Shown here: in pieces, positions 42,353 to 49,036 of the stretch
Numbering within the stretch: position 1 is the first letter of the stretch
Layout of the letters: each line of letters opens with the position of its first letter
Assembly (NCBI GenBank): GCA_963837715.1
Contig: CAWIOF010000003.1
Span: 124,001 to 188,000, forward strand
DNA: 64,000 nucleotides
Source: JANYLB01 sp963837715
Lineage (GTDB): Bacteria > Actinomycetota > Acidimicrobiia > IMCC26256 > JANYLB01
Direction of reading: 5' to 3'
The notes under the pieces: generated by a model
What the model was told of the DNA's origin: nothing
What the model saw: only the letters and a program-made list of their open reading frames with translations
Databases searched by the model: none
Made by a program: the position numbers and the translations under genes

Positions 42353-43513
42353 TCACCGGGCGGTTGCCTCGAGCAGGGTGGTGCTGGTGCTCACCGGCGT
42401 GATGTCGGCGGGCACGTCGCGCAGCGTGATCGAGACCTTCCGGGTCGTCCCGTTGCGGGACAGCCGAAGCGTGATCTCGTCGCCCGGGTGGAGCGCCCGC
42501 ACCTCAGCGAGGAGATCGGCCATGCGGGTGACCCTGGTCGCTCCGATCGCGACGATCACGTCGTCGGACCGGATCCCGCCCGCCGCTGCGGGACTGTCGG
42601 CCCCGACTTCGGTCACCCGGACGCCCCCACCGGTGCGATCGACGGCGTCTTCGCCGGCGACGCCCATCCACCCGTGGCCGGCCTTGCCGGTGGCGCGGAG
42701 CTGCTCGGCGACATCACGGGCGGTGCTGATCGGGACGGCGACACCGGCGCGATCGCTCCCACTGGTGAGCACGCCGACGGCACGCCCGTCGCGGTCGAGG
42801 AGCACCCCGCCCGAGGTCCCTGCTTCCATCAGCGCGTCGGTCGCGATGAGTCCGGCCCGCACGGTCGTCCCCCCGGTGGCCATCGTCGCGGTCGACGAGA
42901 CGACACCTGTCGCCACCCAACTGCGGGACGCATCACCCGACCCGACGGCGATGACGGGTTCGCCGACCTCGACCGGCCGCGCGGTGCGGGCGGCCAGTTC
43001 CCCGTCGAGTCCGTCGACTCGGAGCAGCGCGAGGTCGGTTGCGGGGTCGAGCCCGCGGATCGTCGCGGTGTGGACCACGCCGTCGTCGCTGGTGACGGTG
43101 ATGGTGGGGCTGTCGGCGTCGCCCACCGTGTCGCAGGTCGCGAGCACCCAACCGTCGGCGATCACGACGCCGGACCCCCGCCGGTCTGCAGTCGAACCGG
43201 CGGCGAAGACGGCGACGACTGCGGGCGCGGCCCGCGCCGCGAGCACGGCGACGGGCGTCGCCGCCGCGGCCTCGGAGTCGGAACCGTCACCTCCGAGCAG
43301 GCCGGTGAGCGCCAGGGTCGTGGTCGCCACGAGGGCGCCGGTCGCGCCGGCAGCGAGCATCAGCCACCATTCGCGGCTTCGCCCGCTCGAGGGCGGCTGC
43401 GGTGGGGTGGCGCGGGGACGGGCCCGCAGCTCCGACGGATGGACCCACAGGCGGTCGAGGGGGTCGGGGGGCGAACCGTTCGGCCCGTCGTCGCCGGGAT
43501 CGTCGAGCGGCAT
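42353..43513 (-). CDS. HtrA-like membrane protein with PDZ domain, catalytic His replaced
   Basis: 386 aa with a Pro-rich cytoplasmic part (PDPLDRLWVHPSELRARP), a membrane helix (about 52-72), a trypsin-like domain and a C-terminal PDZ domain (DSPAAAGGIRSDDVIVAIGA). The Asp (TDLALLRVD) and Ser (AGTSGGVLLD) of the triad are present, but the His motif TNNHVV is replaced by ATCDTVGD, with Asp at the His position. Proteolysis is therefore unlikely, and it may be a peptide-binding pseudoprotease. Divergent from moaE. Confidence 0.85.
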   Translation of the reverse strand: MPLDDPGDDGPNGSPPDPLDRLWVHPSELRARPRATPPQPPSSGRSREWWLMLAAGATGALVATTTLALTGLLGGDGSDSEAAAATPVAVLAARAAPAVVAVFAAGSTADRRGSGVVIADGWVLATCDTVGDADSPTITVTSDDGVVHTATIRGLDPATDLALLRVDGLDGELAARTARPVEVGEPVIAVGSGDASRSWVATGVVSSTATMATGGTTVRAGLIATDALMEAGTSGGVLLDRDGRAVGVLTSGSDRAGVAVPISTARDVAEQLRATGKAGHGWMGVAGEDAVDRTGGGVRVTEVGADSPAAAGGIRSDDVIVAIGATRVTRMADLLAEVRALHPGDEITLRLSRNGTTRKVSITLRDVPADITPVSTSTTLLEATAR

Positions 43514-43613
43514 GGACGCCGATTGTACCGACGACGCCCCGAGAAGAGACCGCGCCCCTGGGCCTGCTCAGCCGCCCGGTTCCACGGCACCGACCGCTCT
43601 TCTGGAGGAGTTG

Positions 43614-44144
43614 GTGGCTTCTCGTACAGTGGGAGCCGTGGCCACACCCTCCGATGAGCACGACGAACCCGACGCGACCTGGATCGCGCTCACCCGTGAA
43701 CCGCTGCTCGTCGCGGAGGCCACGGCCTGGGCGACCACGCCCGGGTCCGGCGCGGTGGTCACGTTCCTCGGTGTCGTCCGTGACCATGCCGACGGTCGCG
43801 ACGACGTGACCGGGCTCTCCTACGAGGCCTACGAGGAAGAGGCAGTGGGGCGACTCGCCGCGGTCGCGACCGGCGCCCGCGACCGTTGGCCCGAGGCCGA
43901 ACGGATCGCACTCGTGCACCGACTCGGCGATCTCGAGCTCTCGGAGGCTTCGGTCCTCGTGGTCGTCTCGGCACCGCACCGTGGCGTGGCGTTCGACGCC
44001 GCACGCTTCTGCATCGACACGCTGAAGGAGACCGTTCCCATCTGGAAGCGCGAGCACTGGTCCGGTGGGTCGGAGTGGTCTGAAGCCGCTCGTCCTGTCA
44101 CGTCGGTCGGGCCGTCGTCGACCGCTGTCGGTCCGGCGCGGTAG
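43614..44144 (+). CDS. moaE: Molybdopterin synthase catalytic subunit MoaE
   Basis: Large subunit of molybdopterin synthase in molybdenum-cofactor synthesis. GAVVTFLGVVRDHADGRDDV near residue 50, LSYEAYEEEAVGRL, IALVHRLGDLELSEASVLVVV and the catalytic Lys region CIDTLKETVPIWKREHW. GTG 43614 is chosen for GGAGGAG directly upstream; GTG 43629 and 43638 are alternatives. The Arg/His substrate loop is seen as HRLGDL. No moaD or other moa gene lies in the window; the small membrane gene and mreB follow. Confidence 0.93.
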   Translation: MASRTVGAVATPSDEHDEPDATWIALTREPLLVAEATAWATTPGSGAVVTFLGVVRDHADGRDDVTGLSYEAYEEEAVGRLAAVATGARDRWPEAERIALVHRLGDLELSEASVLVVVSAPHRGVAFDAARFCIDTLKETVPIWKREHWSGGSEWSEAARPVTSVGPSSTAVGPAR

Positions 44145-44153
44145 GGGTCGGGC

Positions 44154-44324
44154 ATGGAGTACCTGCTGTTGGCGCTCGGCCTGATCGTCGGTGGAGTCGC
44201 GATCGTGATGTTCCGCAATCGGCGCCCGACCGGCATCGACGCGAGCATCGAGGAGTTCGAGCAGAGCCTCGAGGCGATTGCACCCCCGCCTCCCGACCCG
44301 CAGCGAGGGCGCCGCTCTGGGTAG
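44154..44324 (+). CDS. Small single-helix membrane protein
   Basis: 56 residues: membrane helix at 3-20 (YLLLALGLIVGGVAIVMF), basic RNRRP stop-transfer, then an acidic helix (SIEEFEQSLEAI) and a Pro/Arg tail. Start ATG ten bases after the moaE stop. The 3' end overlaps the annotated mreB start region by 47 bp in another frame. Position directly before mreB suggests an accessory of the cell-shape complex, but this is inference from position only. Confidence 0.65.
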   Translation: MEYLLLALGLIVGGVAIVMFRNRRPTGIDASIEEFEQSLEAIAPPPPDPQRGRRSG

Positions 44325-45324
44325 GGACCTCGCGATCGATCTCGGCACCGCGAACACCCTGGTCTACTCACGTGGTCAGGGGATCATCCTCAACGAGCCG
44401 ACGGTCATCGCACTCAACAGCCGCACTCAAGACGTGCTCGCGATGGGCCACGAGGCCTGGCAGATGATCGGCCGGACGCCCGGCTACATCGTCGCGGTCC
44501 GTCCGCTGCGCGGCGGTGCGATCACCGACTTCGAGATCACGCAGCGGATGATCCGGCTCTTGTTCCAGCGCGCCGGCGTCAACCGCCTGTACCGGGCCCG
44601 GGTTCTGATCTGCGTGCCGTCGGCGATCACCCACGTCGAGCAGCGGGCGGTCCTCGAGGCGGCCCGCCGCGCCGGCGCCGCGACCACCTACCTCATCGAG
44701 CAGCCGATGGCCGCGGCGATCGGTGCCGGCCTCCCGATCCACGAACCCCTCGGCAACATGATCGTCGACGTGGGTGGTGGCACCACCGAAGTCGCGGTCA
44801 TCTCGCTCGGGGGCGTCGTCGCGCTCGAAGCGGTCCGGGTGGGTTCGTTCGACATCGACGCGGCCATCCAGTCGTACGTGCGCCGCGAGTACGGCATCGC
44901 GATCGGAGAACGCACGGCCGAGGAGATCAAGCTCGCGATCGGCTCTGCCGCGCAGACCGACGACGAGTACAAGGCCGAGGTCCGCGGCCGCGACCTGATG
45001 AGTGGGCTCCCGAAGACGATCATCCTCTCGCCCGAAGAGGTTCGCGAGGCGATCGAGGAGCAGACCCGGGCGATCTGCGACGCCGTGATCGCCGCGCTCG
45101 CCGACACCCCTCCGGAGCTCGCGCAGGACCTCATCCTCCAGGGGATCCACCTCGTCGGCGGCGGCGGGATGCTGCGGGGTCTCGACAAGCGGATCGCGAA
45201 GGAGAGCGGACTCCCCGTGCGCCTGGTGGAGGCCCCGCTCGAATGCGTCGTGCTCGGCGCCGGCCGCTGCCTCGAGAGCTTCGATCGCCTCAAGGACATG
45301 TTCATGGGCTCCCCCCGAACGTGA
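44278..45324 (+). CDS. mreB: Rod-shape actin homologue MreB
   Basis: Bacterial actin that guides cell-wall synthesis at the inner membrane face. LAIDLGTANTLVY (phosphate 1), GGAITDFEITQRMIR, ICVPSAITHVEQRAV, the phosphate 2 loop IVDVGGGTTEVAVISLGG, the MreB segment YGIAIGERTAEEIK, and the C-terminal GGGGMLRGLDKRIAKES. The start is unclear: TTG 44278 adds 13 residues; the position normally holding Met is CTG 44317 (LGRDLAIDLG), overlapping the stop of the small membrane gene. MreBCD partners are absent, so it may be an Mbl/MreB paralogue. The repeat family follows after the stop. Confidence 0.92.
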   Translation: MHPRLPTRSEGAALGRDLAIDLGTANTLVYSRGQGIILNEPTVIALNSRTQDVLAMGHEAWQMIGRTPGYIVAVRPLRGGAITDFEITQRMIRLLFQRAGVNRLYRARVLICVPSAITHVEQRAVLEAARRAGAATTYLIEQPMAAAIGAGLPIHEPLGNMIVDVGGGTTEVAVISLGGVVALEAVRVGSFDIDAAIQSYVRREYGIAIGERTAEEIKLAIGSAAQTDDEYKAEVRGRDLMSGLPKTIILSPEEVREAIEEQTRAICDAVIAALADTPPELAQDLILQGIHLVGGGGMLRGLDKRIAKESGLPVRLVEAPLECVVLGAGRCLESFDRLKDMFMGSPRT

Positions 45325-45334
45325 CCATCTTGAT

Positions 45335-45440
45335 GGTCGAATCCGCTCCGCGGGCTCGATCGCTCACCGATTCTCGTGCTGTGAGGAGTGTCCGCCCGCT
45401 CCGCTTCTTCTCCTGACGAGCCGCCGCAGCGGATTCGACC
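45335..45440. repeat. Dispersed intergenic repeat, copy C plus inverted half copy D
   Basis: Full copy at 45335-45413 on the plus strand (GGTCGAATCCGCTCCGCGGG to CCGCTTCTTCTCC), then a 23-bp half copy at 45418-45440 in opposite orientation (ends GCGGATTCGACC). The arms are GCGGGC and GCCCGC, changed together relative to the 36.6-kb copies. It lies between convergent mreB and HEAT-repeat stops. Confidence 0.88.
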
Positions 45441-45441
45441 G

Positions 45442-46089
45442 CTACAGGAGGTCCTCGGCGGCCTGGCGGACCTGCCAGTCGGGGTCGGTGAGGGCGGCTT
45501 CGAGGGCTGTCTCGACCTCGGAGCCCTCGAAGGGGGCGAGGGCGAGCACCGCCCGTCTCCGGACAGTCGGTCGGTCGCGGGTCGCCCGCAGGATCGCAGG
45601 GAGGCCGGCGGGATCGCCGATGGCACCGAGCGCCGCCACCGCGGCCTCCCGGACGAGCGGGTCGTCGTGGGTGGTCACGAGCACGGCGAGGGCGCGCACG
45701 GCCCGGGCGCGGTTCGTCGCCGACCACTCGATCTCGCCGAGGGCCCAGGCCGCGGCCTCGACGACCGACCACTCCGCGTCGGTCAGCAGCACGAGCACCG
45801 GCCGAAGCGCGGCCGCGACCGCCGGCGCGAGCTCGGCCGACCGCCGCCGGACCGACACGTCGGCGTCGGTGGTCGCCCGCTGCCACACCCGTGCCGCGCG
45901 GTCCCGTCCCGCGGCCCGCACCACCGCGCCGAGCGCTGCGGTTCGCACGCGCGCGTCGGGATCGTCGGCTGCGAGCCGCACCAACGCGGCCGTCTCGTCG
46001 CGGGTGGTCGGGCGGGCGCGCCCCGATGCCGCCGCCGCGGCCGCGCGCGTCAGGGGATCCTCATCGGCGAAAGGGGTCGGCCGACTCAC
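45442..46089 (-). CDS. HEAT-repeat protein
   Basis: 215 aa, almost entirely HEAT/PBS-lyase-like helical repeats: LVRLAADDPDARVRTAALGAV, VVEAAAWALGEIEW, PLVREAAVAALGAIGDPAGL, ILRATRDRPTVRRRAVLALA, TDPDWQVRQAAEDLL. Such proteins serve as protein-binding scaffolds. GTG start at 46089 precedes SRPTPFADEDP. No signal peptide. Divergent from the first of two sortase genes with about 33 bp between starts. The last codons touch the inverted half repeat. Confidence 0.78.
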   Translation of the reverse strand: MSRPTPFADEDPLTRAAAAAASGRARPTTRDETAALVRLAADDPDARVRTAALGAVVRAAGRDRAARVWQRATTDADVSVRRRSAELAPAVAAALRPVLVLLTDAEWSVVEAAAWALGEIEWSATNRARAVRALAVLVTTHDDPLVREAAVAALGAIGDPAGLPAILRATRDRPTVRRRAVLALAPFEGSEVETALEAALTDPDWQVRQAAEDLL

Positions 46090-46122
46090 GACAGGTTTCG
46101 TCCAGATCGGTACGGTCGATCG

Positions 46123-46797
46123 GTGCGTTGGGAACAGCCGGACGACCGGCACGGTCGAACCGCGGTCTTTCTGCTGGTCGCAGCCATCCTCGTCGCGGCT
46201 GCGCTCGCGATCGCGCTCGTCGCGGGTGCAGCGTCGGAGTCGTCGCAGCCTGCCGACGACGTCATCGTGCCCGGCGCGCCTGTGACGAACGACACATCGA
46301 GGGACCGCGGTCCGGCGGACGACACCGGAGCCGGGAGGAGCACCGCGGGCCCGGCATCGGTGGCGTCGCCGATCACGGCGCCTGGTCCGGTCGCGACCGC
46401 CACCGTGTCGGTGCCGGCGATCCGACTCGAGGTCGCGGTGTACGAAGGGGTGGCGACGGGTGTGCTCGATCTCGGTCCGGGCCACTGGCCCGGGACCGCG
46501 GCTCCTGGCGCGTACGGCAACCTCGTCATCGCCGGACATCGAAGCACGTCGACCCGTGTCTTCGAGCGGATCGGCGAACTGCAGCCCGGCGATGCGGTGG
46601 TCGTCGGCGACATGACCGGCTCGTACACCTACCTGGTGGAGGGCAGCGACGTCGTTGCCGCGGACGCCCTCGACGTGGTGGCGCAGAACCCGGGGCACAC
46701 CGCGACCCTCATCGCGCCGCACCCTCCGGGGAGCGAGGGCTACCGGTACGTCGTGCACGCACGGCTCGTCTCCACGCCGAGGGCGCCGGGGATCTGA
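46123..46797 (+). CDS. Class E-like sortase homologue, catalytic Cys replaced by Pro
   Basis: 224 aa: N-terminal membrane helix (TAVFLLVAAILVAAALAIAL), Thr/Ala/Pro linker, then a sortase domain. Family pattern is strong: ATVSVPAIRLEVAVYEG, LGPGHWPGTAAPGAYGNLVI, catalytic His kept in IAGHRSTS, Arg kept in GYRYVVHA. The Cys motif, FACHPPGS in the neighbour, reads LIAPHPPGS (codon CCG instead of TGC/TGT), a change of at least two bases, so not a single sequencing error. Transpeptidase activity should be lost. GTG start. It stands directly before an intact paralogue. Confidence 0.85.
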   Translation: MRWEQPDDRHGRTAVFLLVAAILVAAALAIALVAGAASESSQPADDVIVPGAPVTNDTSRDRGPADDTGAGRSTAGPASVASPITAPGPVATATVSVPAIRLEVAVYEGVATGVLDLGPGHWPGTAAPGAYGNLVIAGHRSTSTRVFERIGELQPGDAVVVGDMTGSYTYLVEGSDVVAADALDVVAQNPGHTATLIAPHPPGSEGYRYVVHARLVSTPRAPGI

Positions 46798-46845
46798 GCC
46801 CGGCCCGCCGGGGATCCGACGAGACCCGGCCGTAGGCTCCCTGCG

Positions 46846-47508
46846 ATGGATGACGACGGATCGCTTCCACGGCCCCGTCGGATCGTGCTGGGCGGGTTGG
46901 TGCTCGCGGCGGTCGTGGGGGTCGTGCTCGTCGTGGGCGCAGCGATGTTCCTGGGCTCCGGCGACGGTGATGCATCCGCCGACTCACCGGTCCTGCTCGG
47001 CACCGTCGCGTCGTCGACGACTCGCCCGGCTGCGTCGACGACCACGATCCCGTTGTCGCAGCCCGAGAACCCGCCCGACGACGAGTACGCCGACGTGCCG
47101 GTGGTCGAGGTCGCGTCGATCGAGATCCCGAGCATCGGTCTCACTGCGCCCGTGTCCGAGGGGATCTGGCTCACGGTGCTCGACCGGGGCCCGGGTCACT
47201 GGCCCGGCACCGCGGCGCCGGGTGGCTGGGGCAACGTGGTGATCGCCGGCCACCGCGTGACGTTCACGCAGCCGTTCCGCCACATCGACGACCTCGTGCC
47301 GGGCGACACCGTGGTGCTCACCGACGCCACCGGCCGATACACCTACTCGGTGACAGGCAGCAGCGTCGTCACGCCCGAAGAGGTCGACATCGTCACGCAG
47401 CGGGCCGGGCGCACGATCACGTTGTTCGCGTGCCACCCGCCCGGCAGCGCGGCGTACCGGTACGTCGTGTCGGGAACGCTGATCTCGCCGCCGCGCCCCG
47501 GCGCCTGA
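46846..47508 (+). CDS. Class E sortase
   Basis: 220 aa transpeptidase that would attach surface proteins bearing a sorting signal (class E often LAxTG) to the cell wall. Membrane helix about residues 15-35, Thr/Pro linker, sortase domain with VASIEIPSIGLTAPVSEG, DRGPGHWPGTAAPGGWGN, His in VVIAGHRVTF, Cys in TLFACHPPGSAAYRYVV, and Arg in AYRYVV. All three catalytic residues are present. No obvious substrate gene with an LPxTG/LAxTG signal was seen in the window. The dead paralogue upstream shares the HWPGTAAPG block, pointing to tandem duplication. Confidence 0.92.
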   Translation: MDDDGSLPRPRRIVLGGLVLAAVVGVVLVVGAAMFLGSGDGDASADSPVLLGTVASSTTRPAASTTTIPLSQPENPPDDEYADVPVVEVASIEIPSIGLTAPVSEGIWLTVLDRGPGHWPGTAAPGGWGNVVIAGHRVTFTQPFRHIDDLVPGDTVVLTDATGRYTYSVTGSSVVTPEEVDIVTQRAGRTITLFACHPPGSAAYRYVVSGTLISPPRPGA

Positions 47509-47520
47509 CCGGGGTCGGAG

Positions 47521-47703
47521 TCAGTTCGACGCGCCCGTCACCAACAGTGCCGCGAGCCCGATTCCCGCGGCGACGGCCAACGCGACGACCGTCCCGATGA
47601 CGACGACCAGACCGACGAGCTTGCCGAACGCGAGCAGTCGGGGCGGCCGCGACGGAATCGATGCTCCCGTCGTGGCAGGCTGCGTGATCATGGTGCTCGT
47701 CAT
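47521..47703 (-). CDS. Small single-helix membrane protein
   Basis: 60 residues: a short Thr/Ser-rich N-terminus and one long hydrophobic helix (KLVGLVVVIGTVVALAVAAG through LAALLVTGA). AGGGGAAG precedes the ATG at good distance. Not recognised. It lies opposite to both neighbours, convergent with the active sortase; it may be a small membrane regulator or a minor unannotated protein. Confidence 0.55.
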   Translation of the reverse strand: MTSTMITQPATTGASIPSRPPRLLAFGKLVGLVVVIGTVVALAVAAGIGLAALLVTGASN

Positions 47704-47787
47704 CGACTTCCCCTCTGCTGGCGTGCCCGACGCCCGTCCCGGTTCGCTTCGTCCGGTTGATGCATCGCGTTCCCATGCATCGGCGCG

Positions 47788-48996
47788 GTGAGCTCCCGAC
47801 CTGAGGTGCCGCCGGACCGGTCGGAGAATCCACCCGAACCCCCGCCACCCGAACCCCTGCCACCCGAGCTCCCGCCACCCGAACCCCTGCCACCCGAGCT
47901 CCCGCCACCCGAACCCCCCTCACCGTCGGTGCCCGAGCGCACGGGCCGCCGGTGGATGCGGGCGCTGGGGATCGTGGTGGGCCTCGTCGTGGCGGTCGCG
48001 ATCGCCGGCCTCTTCATCCCGGTCGACTACGTGATCATCGAACCGGGCGACGCGACGCCCGTGCTCGGGGCGGTGTCGGTGGAGGGCGCGCCCACCTACC
48101 GGTCGACCGGGTCCCTCCTCTTCCTCACGGTCTCGATCACCAACGGGAAGCCGAATCTCTGGCGCTACCTCGGTGCGTCCCTCGATGACGACGCGCAGGT
48201 GATCTCGTACGACGACTACTTCGGCGACACGACCCCCGAGCAGGACCGCAAGCGCAACGTGCAGGCGATGGACACCTCGCAGCAGGTCGCGACCAAGGTC
48301 GCGCTCGAGAAGCTCGGCTACACGGTGACCGAGACCGGATCCGGCGCGCGGGTGCTCGTTGTCGGCAAGGACGCGCCGGCCGAGGGCACGCTGGAACCGG
48401 GCGATGTGATCACCGCCGTCGACGGGCAACCGGTCACCCTCGTCGAGCAGCTCGGTCCGCTCGTGCGCGGTCGCGCGCCCGGCGACCCGGTCGAACTCAC
48501 CATCGAGCGCAACGGAGACGACGCCGAGGTCGCGACGGTCACGGTGAAGACCGAGGCGAACCCGAAGGAACCCAACAAGGGCTCGGCGTACCTCGGGATC
48601 GTCGCCGAGACCGACAACCTGCAGTTCGACTTCCCCGTCGACGTGACCATCGATCCCGGGCCGGTGAGCGGTCCGTCGGCCGGGCTCGCCTTCACCCTCG
48701 CGATCATCGACAAGATGACCCCGGGGAGCCTCACCGGCGGGAAGACCGTGGCGGTCACGGGCGAGATGCTCTCCGACGGGTCTGTGGGGGAGATCGGTGG
48801 GGTCGCCCAGAAGGCCGTCGCGGCCGACGCCGCCGACGCGACCTTGATGATCGTGCCGCGGCCCGAGGCGCGCGCGGCGCGTCCGAACGCCGGTTCGATG
48901 ACCGTGGTGGGTGTCCGGACGCTCGACGACGCCCTCGCCGCGCTTCGCAAGGCCGGAGGCGACCCGATCGACGTGCCGGTGCCCCAGGCCGCATGA
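47788..48996 (+). CDS. Membrane-bound PDZ-Lon (S16) protease
   Basis: 402 aa. Pro/Glu-rich cytoplasmic N-terminus built on a 30-bp exact duplication (47851-47910), a membrane helix (ALGIVVGLVVAVAIAGLFI), a PDZ domain (PAEGTLEPGDVITAVDGQPV) and a C-terminal Lon-type proteolytic domain with the Ser-Lys dyad: Ser in GPVSGPSAGLAFTLA and Lys in GGVAQKAVAADAAD. ATP-independent outside-facing proteases of this YlbL type are common in Gram-positive bacteria and process membrane or secreted proteins. GTG start. Confidence 0.92.
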   Translation: MSSRPEVPPDRSENPPEPPPPEPLPPELPPPEPLPPELPPPEPPSPSVPERTGRRWMRALGIVVGLVVAVAIAGLFIPVDYVIIEPGDATPVLGAVSVEGAPTYRSTGSLLFLTVSITNGKPNLWRYLGASLDDDAQVISYDDYFGDTTPEQDRKRNVQAMDTSQQVATKVALEKLGYTVTETGSGARVLVVGKDAPAEGTLEPGDVITAVDGQPVTLVEQLGPLVRGRAPGDPVELTIERNGDDAEVATVTVKTEANPKEPNKGSAYLGIVAETDNLQFDFPVDVTIDPGPVSGPSAGLAFTLAIIDKMTPGSLTGGKTVAVTGEMLSDGSVGEIGGVAQKAVAADAADATLMIVPRPEARAARPNAGSMTVVGVRTLDDALAALRKAGGDPIDVPVPQAA

Positions 48997-49036
48997 AGTC
49001 CGGGTTCCACCCCCGGTTCGCCAATACGATGGTGTG

